Of a DNA stretch of 8,896 nucleotides, positions 1 through 6,485 are shown one piece after another. The stretch covers positions 1 to 8,896 of the forward strand of contig JALVEV010000203.1 of NCBI GenBank assembly GCA_027030605.1, written 5' to 3'. A program made the translations under genes and the position numbers. The notes under the pieces were generated by a model. The model ran no database searches, was not told the DNA's origin, and saw only the letters and a list, made by a program, of their open reading frames with translations. Each line of letters starts with the position of its first letter. Position 1 is the first letter of the stretch. The DNA comes from Campylobacteraceae bacterium. Its GTDB lineage: Bacteria > Campylobacterota > Campylobacteria > Campylobacterales > Sulfurovaceae.

Positions 1-3000
1 ACCCAACAAGAGATACAGATGGTGATGGAGTTATAGATTCGTTAGATTTAGATTCAGATAATGATGGAATCTTAGATTTAGTAGAGAGTGGAGAAGATAT
101 TTCTGCTGTAGATAGTGATAATAATGGTATTTTAGATAGTACAATAGATGCAGACAATGATGGATTGATGGATGTAGCTGATGGAGATGATAGTGATGCA
201 ACCTCATTAGGAAGTGTAATAGCAGTTGATACAGATAGTGATGGCGAAAGAGATTTCCAAGATGTAGATTCAGATAATGATGGACTTTCTGATTTAATGG
301 AAGGTATTACAGATGTATCTAATGATAGTAACAATGATGGAATGATAGATGGGAATGTTACTCTAAATGGAGTTCCAACAGTTGTATCTTCAGTAGTAAT
401 ACCAACAGATACAGATGGAGACTCTATACCAAACTATAGAGATTTAGATTCAGATAATGATGGTTTAAGTGATATAGCAGAGTCTAATGTAACAGATGTA
501 GATGGTAATGGTCTTGTTGATACCAATGGGACACTAAGTGACCCTACAACATTGCCAGTAGATGGAAATGGAGTAGTAAATGTAATTGTTCCATCAAACC
601 CAGCACTACCAAGTATCTTAGATGCTAATGGTGATGGAGTAGTTGATAATGCAACAGATAGAGATGGTGATGGTATACCAGATGTAACAGATGAAGCAGA
701 TGCGACATATGGAACAGCTCCAGAAGTAGATAGCGATGGAGATGGAATCTCAGATGAGTATGACTTAGATGATGATAACGATGGAATCACTGATGAAGTA
801 GAGTTAGATGGAGACCCGACAAGAGATACAGATGGTGATGGAGTGATTGATTCATTGGATTTAGACTCTGACAATGATGGGCTTCTTGATTTACTAGAGA
901 GTGGACAAGATGTTAGCTCAGTAGATACAGATAATGATGGAAGATTAGACTCAACAACAGATGCAGATAATGATGGACTTATGGATGTAGCTGATGTTAA
1001 TGATAATGACCCAGCATCAATTGGAAATGTTAACCCTATTGATACAGATAGTGATGGAGTAAGAGACTTCCAAGATGTTGACTCTGACAATGATGGAATA
1101 GCTGATATGATAGAGGCAGGGGTTCCAGCTTCTAACGATGTTAATAATGATGGAATGATAGATAACCCAGCAGTAGATGAAAATGGTCTACCAACAGCAG
1201 TAAGAGCAACCAGAGTTGATACAGATAATGATGGTGTAGAGAACTATAGAGATTTAGATTCTGATAATGATGGACTAACTGATATTATAGAGTCAGGAAA
1301 TAGTGATAGTGATGGTAATGGTTTAGTAGATAGTGCCAATAGATTAGTAAACCCAGCTACTTTAACTGTAGACCCATTAACACCTAATAACTCTAATTTA
1401 CCACAAATATTAGATAGAAATGGTGACGGGGTTATTGATGATGCAACCGATAGAGATGGTGATGGTATTGCAGATGTAGTAGATGGGACACCAGATACAT
1501 TTGCTACAACTCCAGCAGTAGATTCAGATAATGATGGAATAGCAGATACTTATGACTTAGATGATGATAATGATGGAATCACAGACCTAGTAGAGCTAAA
1601 TGGAGACCCAACAAGAGATACAGATGGTGATGGAGTTATAGATTCGTTAGATTTAGATTCAGATAATGATGGAATCTTAGATTTAGTAGAGAGTGGAGAA
1701 GATATTTCTGCTGTAGATAGTGATAATAATGGAGTAGTTGATAGTATAATCGATTCCGACAATGATGGACTGATGGATGTTGTAGATGCTGATGATAATG
1801 ACGCAATGTCATTAGGAACAGTAACACCTATTGATACAGATGGAGATACAACCCCAGATTTTCAAGATGTGGATTCAGATAATGATAGTTTAAGTGATAT
1901 GGTAGAAGCTGGAATTTCAGTAGATAGAGATGCAGATAGCGATGGCATGATAGATACTAGAGAAGTAGATGAACATGGTTTACCTACAGTTATAGCTTCT
2001 GTTGTAATACCAATAGATACAGATGGAGACTCTATTCCTAACTATAGAGATTTGGATTCAGATAATGATGGATTAAATGATGTAGATGAAGTTGATGGGT
2101 TAGATGAGAATGGAGATGGTATTGTTGATGTTGAAGATGCTTTAGTCGATGGAGCTTCTATTCCTGATAGTGATGGAGATGATACTCCTGATGTATTAGA
2201 AGTTAATAATGATAATCTTCCAGTTGCTGTTGACCGTGATAGTAATGGAATTATTGATGATGCAACAGATACAGATGGTGATGGTATCCCTGATATGACA
2301 GATATGGAAGATACTCTATTTGGTACAGCTCCATTTACTGACACAGATGGAGATGGTATTGCTAATGAGTTTGATATTGATGATGACAACGATGGAATAC
2401 CTGATATTGTAGAAAATAGAGGTAATCCAACTAGAGATACAGATGGTGATGGAGTTATAGATTCATTAGATTTAGATTCAGATAATGATGGAATCCTAGA
2501 TATTTTAGAGGCAGGTGGAGTCGATAGTGATAATGATGGACGAGTAGATGATGTAACAGATACAGATAGAGATGGTTTAGTAGATGTAGCTGATATTACA
2601 CCTACAGTAGTAGATATTCCAGTAGATGAAACTGAGGGAAGAGCTATTATGTTAATACTGTTACCTGATACTGATGAAGATGGTACAAATGATTTTCAAG
2701 ATATAGATTCTGACAACGATGGGCTTTCTGATTTAGTAGAGGGAGGAACAACAGTAGATAATGATGAAGATAATAATGGAATGATAGATAATCCAGCCGT
2801 AGATGAAAATGGTATTACAACTGTAGTTGCATCTGTTTCAGAACCATTAGATTCAGACAGAGATAGAGTCCCAGACTATAGAGAGTTAGACTCAGATAAT
2901 GATGGTAAAAATGATATTGTAGAAGCAGGTGGAGTAGATGAAGACCGTGATGGTTTAGTAGATACAGTAGATACTTTAATTGATGTATCAAATTTACCAG

Positions 3001-3047
3001 ATGTTGATGGTGATGGAGTCCCTAACTATAGAGAGATTAATAGAAGG
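1..3047 (+). repeat. Coding super-repeats of about 0.8 kb
   Basis: The Asp-rich region is a higher-order tandem repeat. A landmark reading PTRDTDGDGVIDSLDLDSDN has its Pro codon at 3, 816, 1608 and 2427, giving periods of 813, 792 and 819 bp (271, 264 and 273 residues). Each unit has the same ordered sub-blocks: the PTRD block, a block with DNDGLMDV, a block with DFQDVDSDNDG, an NNDGMID block, a PNYRDLDSDNDG block, a block with NGDGVxDxATD, and one with YDLDDDNDG. The fourth unit lacks the last sub-blocks and ends in DGDGVPNYREINRR before the proline-rich linker. The region starts mid-array, so the total number of units is unknown. Confidence 0.9.
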
Positions 3048-3587
3048 GTATCGTTTGCACCAACACCAATACCTGAACCAGTAGTTGAACCAGTGGTTAC
3101 ACCTGTAGCACCAATTATAGAACCAGATAGAAGAGTAGTTGACCTATCTGAACCAGTTACTGTAGCAGTACTTGAGAATGACCAAGGGGATTTAGATATC
3201 TCTTCTGTAGAGATAGAACTTCCTGATGGATTTATGGAGATTCACCCTGATGCAGTACTCTTAGACGATAAGAAGACTCTAATAGTACCAGAAGAGGGTA
3301 CTTGGAGTGTTAATGATGATGGAACAATCACTTATATGGCAGCAGAGGGAATTTCTCTTGTTGAACCAACACCAATCTCTTACTCTGTAGCTGATAAAAG
3401 TGGACGTAGGTTGAAAACAGATACTTTAATTATTCTCAATAAAGGTGTGGTTGCTGGGGAGACAGATACAGCAGTTTGTCAAAACTATGAAGATAATGTC
3501 TCTATTTTTGGAAATTGGAATATTGCTCTTGTTATTATTTTAGGTTCACTCTTCGGATTGTTATACTTTAGACGTGAAAAACTTTAA
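1..3587 (+). CDS. Giant calcium-binding repeat surface protein, C-terminal part (5' partial)
   Basis: The reading frame is already open at the left edge (first full codon at position 3), so the ATG at 165 is internal and the true start lies upstream. About 1,020 residues consist of aspartate-rich motifs of the DxDxDGxxD type (for example DSDNDG, DTDGDGVID), as in thrombospondin type 3 repeats, which bind Ca2+ and form rigid rods. A Pro/Val/Glu-rich linker follows (about 3057-3125). Next is a domain (about 3130-3460) with LENDQGDLD, EGTWSVNDDGTITY and PTPISYSVADKSG, which resembles the CshA-type fibril repeat. The end has a Cys (codon at 3477), an acidic spacer, a hydrophobic helix (about 3520-3570) and the tail RREKL. 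That is the layout of C-terminal anchoring or sorting signals. The inferred role is an extracellular adhesin or structural fibre stabilised by calcium. The domain calls come from motif recognition, and the anchoring mechanism is not known. Confidence 0.88.
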   Translation, partial: PTRDTDGDGVIDSLDLDSDNDGILDLVESGEDISAVDSDNNGILDSTIDADNDGLMDVADGDDSDATSLGSVIAVDTDSDGERDFQDVDSDNDGLSDLMEGITDVSNDSNNDGMIDGNVTLNGVPTVVSSVVIPTDTDGDSIPNYRDLDSDNDGLSDIAESNVTDVDGNGLVDTNGTLSDPTTLPVDGNGVVNVIVPSNPALPSILDANGDGVVDNATDRDGDGIPDVTDEADATYGTAPEVDSDGDGISDEYDLDDDNDGITDEVELDGDPTRDTDGDGVIDSLDLDSDNDGLLDLLESGQDVSSVDTDNDGRLDSTTDADNDGLMDVADVNDNDPASIGNVNPIDTDSDGVRDFQDVDSDNDGIADMIEAGVPASNDVNNDGMIDNPAVDENGLPTAVRATRVDTDNDGVENYRDLDSDNDGLTDIIESGNSDSDGNGLVDSANRLVNPATLTVDPLTPNNSNLPQILDRNGDGVIDDATDRDGDGIADVVDGTPDTFATTPAVDSDNDGIADTYDLDDDNDGITDLVELNGDPTRDTDGDGVIDSLDLDSDNDGILDLVESGEDISAVDSDNNGVVDSIIDSDNDGLMDVVDADDNDAMSLGTVTPIDTDGDTTPDFQDVDSDNDSLSDMVEAGISVDRDADSDGMIDTREVDEHGLPTVIASVVIPIDTDGDSIPNYRDLDSDNDGLNDVDEVDGLDENGDGIVDVEDALVDGASIPDSDGDDTPDVLEVNNDNLPVAVDRDSNGIIDDATDTDGDGIPDMTDMEDTLFGTAPFTDTDGDGIANEFDIDDDNDGIPDIVENRGNPTRDTDGDGVIDSLDLDSDNDGILDILEAGGVDSDNDGRVDDVTDTDRDGLVDVADITPTVVDIPVDETEGRAIMLILLPDTDEDGTNDFQDIDSDNDGLSDLVEGGTTVDNDEDNNGMIDNPAVDENGITTVVASVSEPLDSDRDRVPDYRELDSDNDGKNDIVEAGGVDEDRDGLVDTVDTLIDVSNLPDVDGDGVPNYREINRRVSFAPTPIPEPVVEPVVTPVAPIIEPDRRVVDLSEPVTVAVLENDQGDLDISSVEIELPDGFMEIHPDAVLLDDKKTLIVPEEGTWSVNDDGTITYMAAEGISLVEPTPISYSVADKSGRRLKTDTLIILNKGVVAGETDTAVCQNYEDNVSIFGNWNIALVIILGSLFGLLYFRREKL
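1606..1732 (+). repeat. Exact 127-bp copy of window bases 1-127
   Basis: Bases 1-127 and 1606-1732 are identical at every position, including silent third-codon bases, at an offset of 1,605 bp. The first difference is at 128/1733. The other two units (from 814 and 2425) differ silently and in sequence over the same stretch. Identity at synonymous sites suggests a recent duplication or gene conversion two units apart, not selection on the protein. Because the left copy starts at the window edge, the true identity may extend further upstream. Confidence 0.93.
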
Positions 3588-3639
3588 TGCTCGTGAACTT
3601 AACCCTCTTCTTTTTGAATGGGGTATATTGTTTAGTTTA

Positions 3640-3654
3640 TAAGTTTTAAACTTA
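3640..3654. repeat. 15-bp palindrome upstream of the 69-residue gene
   Basis: Bases 3640-3654 read taagttttaaactta, a perfect dyad with 7-bp arms around a central t. The inner 13 bases (3641-3653) are identical to the core of the palindrome at 4771-4789. It lies 6 bp before the -10-like element at 3661, where an operator could act. It also lies 52 bp after the stop of the repeat protein, so it could instead be a weak 3'-end hairpin. It is AT-rich, with no strong T-run behind it. Confidence 0.45.
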
Positions 3655-3660
3655 GGTAGC

Positions 3661-3687
3661 TATAATCTCTTTATTAAAAATGGAGAG
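3661..3687 (+). promoter_or_regulatory. Putative promoter -10 and ribosome binding site for the 69-residue gene
   Basis: A consensus TATAAT lies at 3661-3666 and a purine-rich ribosome binding site ggagag at 3682-3687, 3 bases before the ATG at 3691. No good -35 hexamer is visible at the expected distance; many Campylobacterota sigma70 promoters have weak -35 boxes. A transcript starting near 3673 would have a leader of about 18 bases. The ribosome binding site supports the chosen start codon. Confidence 0.5.
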
Positions 3688-3690
3688 ACA

Positions 3691-3900
3691 ATGACCATAT
3701 GGAAATATGAAGAGCATACAGAAACTCATCTTTTGGTAAAGCTTTATAAAGAAGACCATGGTGAAGGTGAGTTTTTAGGTGACCTTGAAGAAGAAATTAT
3801 CAAAAAAATGATTTTAGAGATAAAGCCTGATATTAATATCAATCAGGCTTTTGGAACATTGGCTTATTTTGGGATGTTGCCTATTTTGGTGACAAAATAA
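3691..3900 (+). CDS. Small protein of unknown function (69 residues)
   Basis: I do not recognise a family. The protein starts MTIWKYEEHTETHLLVKLYK. It has an acidic, probably helical middle (EGEFLGDLEEEIIKKMILEI, residues 26-45) and ends in a mainly hydrophobic stretch (AFGTLAYFGMLPILV, residues 53-67) that may pack as a helix or touch the membrane. Support for a real gene is an ATG with a ggagag ribosome binding site, a nearby TATAAT, and a codon pattern like that of the neighbours. It converges on the pseudo-deformylase gene and overlaps its 3' end by 20 bp, so the two coding ends constrain each other. No terminator separates them. Function and localisation are unknown; a spurious ORF remains possible but less likely. 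Confidence 0.6.
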   Translation: MTIWKYEEHTETHLLVKLYKEDHGEGEFLGDLEEEIIKKMILEIKPDININQAFGTLAYFGMLPILVTK

Positions 3901-4705
3901 AATAGCTACCAACTGCAAAAAGAGTAGCTAGAGTTACTCTTTTGACAATTACACCTATATTATTCCCAATTTGACATGAGCTACACTGTCTATACTTTTT
4001 AGCCTCATATTGAGCATAGAAGAAGAAACCTATCATTAATAAAATAATAGTTGGGAAAGCAAATTTATCATAAGTATACCAATTTGCTAAAGCCTCTTTC
4101 GATAGATTAAATAGTGGCATTAGTAGAGATAAACCCATAATAAACAGAAGCTTATCGGTAAAGCTTACAAAGTAGTCTTTTTTAGAAAATGTTGGGCAGA
4201 CATCGTTCATCGTTACAGATATTGGGTTCTCTTTAGCAAGAGCCTCTAAGATATTGTCTCTTGTTTTTTTATCTACTTTATCTAAAAAATTTCCACCAAA
4301 TAGATAGTCTATCTTTCGTTGAAGAGTTGCAGAGAGCTTTTTGTCTTTAATATCTGCATGTTGAGCCTCTCCTTTTCTATTTTCATATATAAGTTTTATA
4401 TTTTCATGCCTAGGAATTGTAACCTCTACACCTGGGTAGTATAGAGTTGTCTCTGTTGAATCAAATTTACCACTACTAGTTAAAATTCTAGGATTGATAT
4501 ACTCATCATAACTATCTCCATTTTTTATAACAACTATATTGTATGGGTATGCTATCTGAATGGCTGAGAGTGCCTCTAGGTTATGTTCTTTCATAGTATC
4601 TATCATGTCTTCAAGAACATTATTTAGTGTCTCATTAAATGTCCTTACATCTGTACATGCAATATTTACCCTTTCATCAGGATATATAACAAGAGGCTGT
4701 ACCAT
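3881..4705 (-). CDS. Membrane-anchored peptide-deformylase-like protein, catalytic residues lost
   Basis: Residues 1-150 follow the peptide deformylase fold in order: LVIYPDERVN near the N-terminus, then DVRTFNETLN, an INPRI strand (70-74), and all three motif regions. Every motif is degenerate. Motif I (GxGLAAxQ) is LEALSAIQ (43-50), keeping only Leu, Ala and Gln50. Motif II (EGCLSVPG) is ETTLYYPG (85-92), with the metal-binding Cys replaced by Thr87. Motif III (QHEIDHL) is QRKIDYL (129-135), with both His ligands and the catalytic Glu replaced by Arg130, Tyr134 and Lys131. It should therefore not deformylate N-formyl-Met. After about residue 180 there are three hydrophobic helices (about 184-200, 213-232, 250-271), and CSSC at 241-244 lies between the last two. 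Ordinary deformylases are soluble proteins of about 170 residues. The start is set by aagga 6 bases before the ATG. The role may be peptide or N-terminus binding at the membrane, which is inference. Confidence 0.85.
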   Translation of the reverse strand: MVQPLVIYPDERVNIACTDVRTFNETLNNVLEDMIDTMKEHNLEALSAIQIAYPYNIVVIKNGDSYDEYINPRILTSSGKFDSTETTLYYPGVEVTIPRHENIKLIYENRKGEAQHADIKDKKLSATLQRKIDYLFGGNFLDKVDKKTRDNILEALAKENPISVTMNDVCPTFSKKDYFVSFTDKLLFIMGLSLLMPLFNLSKEALANWYTYDKFAFPTIILLMIGFFFYAQYEAKKYRQCSSCQIGNNIGVIVKRVTLATLFAVGSYFILSPK

Positions 4706-4742
4706 TGGATTTCCTTAGGAGAATATATACTAAAGTTTTATT

Positions 4743-4748
4743 AATATA
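4743..4748 (-). promoter_or_regulatory. Possible -10 element for the pseudo-deformylase gene
   Basis: Read on the - strand this is TATATT. It would give a leader of about 30 bases to the ATG at 4705, with the ribosome binding site at 4712-4716. A second TATATT at 4722-4727 is too close to the start to leave room for a leader. The whole spacer is AT-rich, so such matches arise easily by chance. The palindrome at 4771-4789 lies just upstream. Confidence 0.3.
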
Positions 4749-4770
4749 GAATAAAAATTAAGTATATATT

Positions 4771-4789
4771 CCCAAGTTTTAAACTTGGG
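4771..4789 (-). terminator. 19-bp palindrome, likely terminator hairpin and possible operator
   Basis: Bases 4771-4789 (cccaagttttaaacttggg) form a perfect dyad with 9-bp arms. On the - strand it starts 11 bases after the stop of the 53-residue ORF, and the RNA could fold into an 8-bp stem with a 3-base loop. The tail after the stem is A/T-rich but not a clean U-run (AATATATACTTAATTTTT), so intrinsic termination is plausible rather than certain. The inner 13 bases recur at 3641-3653, which allows the alternative of a shared regulator binding site in front of the pseudo-deformylase gene. Confidence 0.5.
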
Positions 4790-4799
4790 ATAGAACTTT

Positions 4800-4961
4800 T
4801 TAGTGACTCTTTTGTACAACTCTTATCATTTTGAAGTTGATGATTACAAATCTAATAAATTGCCAAATTAGACAAGTTCTAAAAAACTTTACGAATCCTG
4901 TCGGTACCATTGTTGTAAAGTTTTGGTCATAAGGTTTTACTGTGTTCTCAATTTGTTGCAT
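4800..4961 (-). CDS. Small membrane-associated protein downstream of sqr (53 residues)
   Basis: The ATG at 4961 is preceded by AAAAGGAAACAAT, a near-ideal ribosome binding site with 6-base spacing, and the frame runs 53 codons to TAA at 4800-4802. The protein begins MQQIENTVKPYDQNFTTMVP and continues with TGFVKFFRT. The C-terminal half (about residues 23-49) alternates aromatic/aliphatic residues with Arg and Lys (FFRTCLIWQFIRF). This suggests an amphipathic helix or interfacial membrane association rather than a classic transmembrane helix. It follows the sulfide:quinone oxidoreductase gene by 54 bp with no evident terminator between them, so co-transcription is likely, and a terminator-like palindrome lies just behind it. 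I cannot name a family. A link to the oxidoreductase, as accessory subunit or membrane adaptor, is inferred only from position. Confidence 0.68.
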   Translation of the reverse strand: MQQIENTVKPYDQNFTTMVPTGFVKFFRTCLIWQFIRFVIINFKMIRVVQKSH

Positions 4962-5015
4962 ATTGTTTCCTTTTCACTTATTATTTTTTTAATTTTCTAA
5001 AGAGAGCCCTAAATC

Positions 5016-6485
5016 CTATTCAGGAATTAGAGTCCAGCCTGGCTTAAGTTTTGCTTTATAGATAAATAGGTGGTGAAGGATATGTTTAATCCAGTGTCCA
5101 GCAAGACCAATCTCACCAAATGTATAGTCTAAATCTCTTCCTAGTCCAGGGTATTTTTCAAAGTCAGGAACAACAGGGTAAACTGTAAGTGCTGCAGCTG
5201 TTCCATCTGTTAGACCTTTACCAGCTGATGCCACACATGCTGCACCCATCTCTGCCATTGATGCCTCATGAAGTTTAGCATCTGGCCCTTGTTTAATCAT
5301 ATCACAAATAGAGTGTGCAACAGCTTTACCAATAATACCTGAAGGCATACCTGTTCTAGGTGGTGTAGGGAAGATAGCTGTTCCATTTGGAGAACTCATT
5401 GGTTTAGAGATTGGGTGAGGAGGAGCAAATGCAATACCACAAGCAAAGATATTTGAGTATGTTGGGTTTTGGTATGTTCTAGGCCAATCAGAAGCTTTCC
5501 AGTTTTCGTAAGCACCAGCATCATATTTTGCATCAACTTTTAAGAAACCATTTGGAGCAAATAGTACATCTGTCATGTCTGAACCATCTTTTGCAATAGC
5601 TTTTAGTCCAACACCTGCAAATGGTGGAATAAGCATAGCAAAGTCAAACTCCTCTTCACCAGTTGAACCATCAAGAAGTTCATACTCTAATCTTCCAGCT
5701 TCAACTTTACTAACATGAGCTCCAATTAACCAAGGAATATTTCTCTCTGAGTATAGAGACTCAGCAAATAGTCTTGAACTAGCTGCGTACCCACCTCTTT
5801 TCATATGAAGTCCACCAATACCAAAGTCACCAAGGAAAGATTCATTTGAAATCCACTTAATATCAAGGTTATCTCTTACACCAGCTTTATTAGCTTCATG
5901 CTCAATGTTGAAGATATACTCAAATGCAGCACCTTGACAAGTACACATACCATGACCAGTACCTACAAGAATTTTTTGTCGCTCTCCTGCTTTTGCTTTA
6001 TCAAATACTTTTCTAAGCTCTTCATTAGCATGAGCAGCGTGGTCTGCTGTACAAACTGAAACAGTATGCTCACCAAGATTTGAACCTTCACCAAGACCAG
6101 GAGTAGCACCAAAGTTAAGTTTTGGACCAGTTGCATTTATAAGATAGTCATAAGTAACTTCTTCTGTCTGACCCTCTTTTCCTTGACCTGTATATTCTAT
6201 GGTAATAAAAGGTGTATCATCTCCCTCTTTACCCTCTGGGTGGATAGATACGGCTTTTGCTTGTCTATAGTCTATTCCAGCTTTTTTATAAACAGGTGCT
6301 AGAGGAAATACAACATCCTCTTTTGTCATCTGTCCAACACCTACCCAGATATTTGATGGAATCCAGTTCCATTGTGAGTTAGGTGTGACCACTACTACTT
6401 CGTGTTCTTTACCTAGCCATTTTTTTGCAAATGTTGCAGCAGTGTGTCCAGATACACCACCACCCATTACTACTAATCGTGCCAT
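5016..6485 (-). CDS. sqr: Sulfide:quinone oxidoreductase
   Basis: This FAD-dependent oxidoreductase oxidises sulfide to polysulfide or sulfur and passes electrons to the membrane quinone pool. The N-terminus has the dinucleotide-binding GGGVSGHTAA (8-17), and NATGP (117-121) matches the second flavoprotein motif. Three cysteines sit where the catalytic ones of the Acidithiobacillus ferrooxidans enzyme lie: C145 in SVCTADHA (Cys128-like), C183 in CQGAAFEY (Cys160-like) and C417 in AACVASAGKG (Cys356-like). The remaining SQR landmarks are MLIPPF (284-289), NIFACGIAF (345-353) and PTPPRTGMPSG (373-383). The C-terminus GHWIKHILHHLFIYKAKLKP (463-482) is an amphipathic, basic membrane-contact segment. 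At 489 residues it is somewhat longer than many SQRs, with a Gly/Glu-rich insertion near 83-109. An extra C181 makes a CxC with the catalytic Cys. No signal peptide is seen. The start is set by AGGAA 6 bases upstream. I do not assign a subtype. A flavocytochrome c sulfide dehydrogenase-like relative is less likely. Confidence 0.87.
   Translation of the reverse strand: MARLVVMGGGVSGHTAATFAKKWLGKEHEVVVVTPNSQWNWIPSNIWVGVGQMTKEDVVFPLAPVYKKAGIDYRQAKAVSIHPEGKEGDDTPFITIEYTGQGKEGQTEEVTYDYLINATGPKLNFGATPGLGEGSNLGEHTVSVCTADHAAHANEELRKVFDKAKAGERQKILVGTGHGMCTCQGAAFEYIFNIEHEANKAGVRDNLDIKWISNESFLGDFGIGGLHMKRGGYAASSRLFAESLYSERNIPWLIGAHVSKVEAGRLEYELLDGSTGEEEFDFAMLIPPFAGVGLKAIAKDGSDMTDVLFAPNGFLKVDAKYDAGAYENWKASDWPRTYQNPTYSNIFACGIAFAPPHPISKPMSSPNGTAIFPTPPRTGMPSGIIGKAVAHSICDMIKQGPDAKLHEASMAEMGAACVASAGKGLTDGTAAALTVYPVVPDFEKYPGLGRDLDYTFGEIGLAGHWIKHILHHLFIYKAKLKPGWTLIPE

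Noticed and set aside
165..167. ATG at 165 as start of the surface protein
   Set aside because: The frame is open and keeps the same repeat pattern from position 3, with no ribosome binding site before 165; the gene begins upstream of the window.
434..1090. Long antisense ORF of 218 codons, rich in Ser and Pro
   Set aside because: It mirrors the Asp-rich repeats: GAT and TCN/TCA patterns read backwards give Ser-rich protein without stops. It has no ribosome binding site or recognisable domain and lies inside the surface protein gene. The same applies to antisense ORFs at 1550-1762, 1636-1827 and 2042-2389.
1..3047. CRISPR-like regularly spaced short repeats (gattcagataatgatgga recurring many times)
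   Set aside because: The spacing is irregular, the repeats are in frame and degenerate, and the intervening sequence is also repeat-derived. They encode calcium-binding motifs.
3601..3625. Possible terminator hairpin (accct ... ggggt) after the surface protein gene
   Set aside because: The stem is only 4-5 bp with a loop of about 12 bases and no following T-run; too weak to call.
3881..4705. Annotation as an active peptide deformylase (def)
   Set aside because: The Cys of EGCLS and the whole HExxH are replaced, so neither metal binding nor catalysis is expected.
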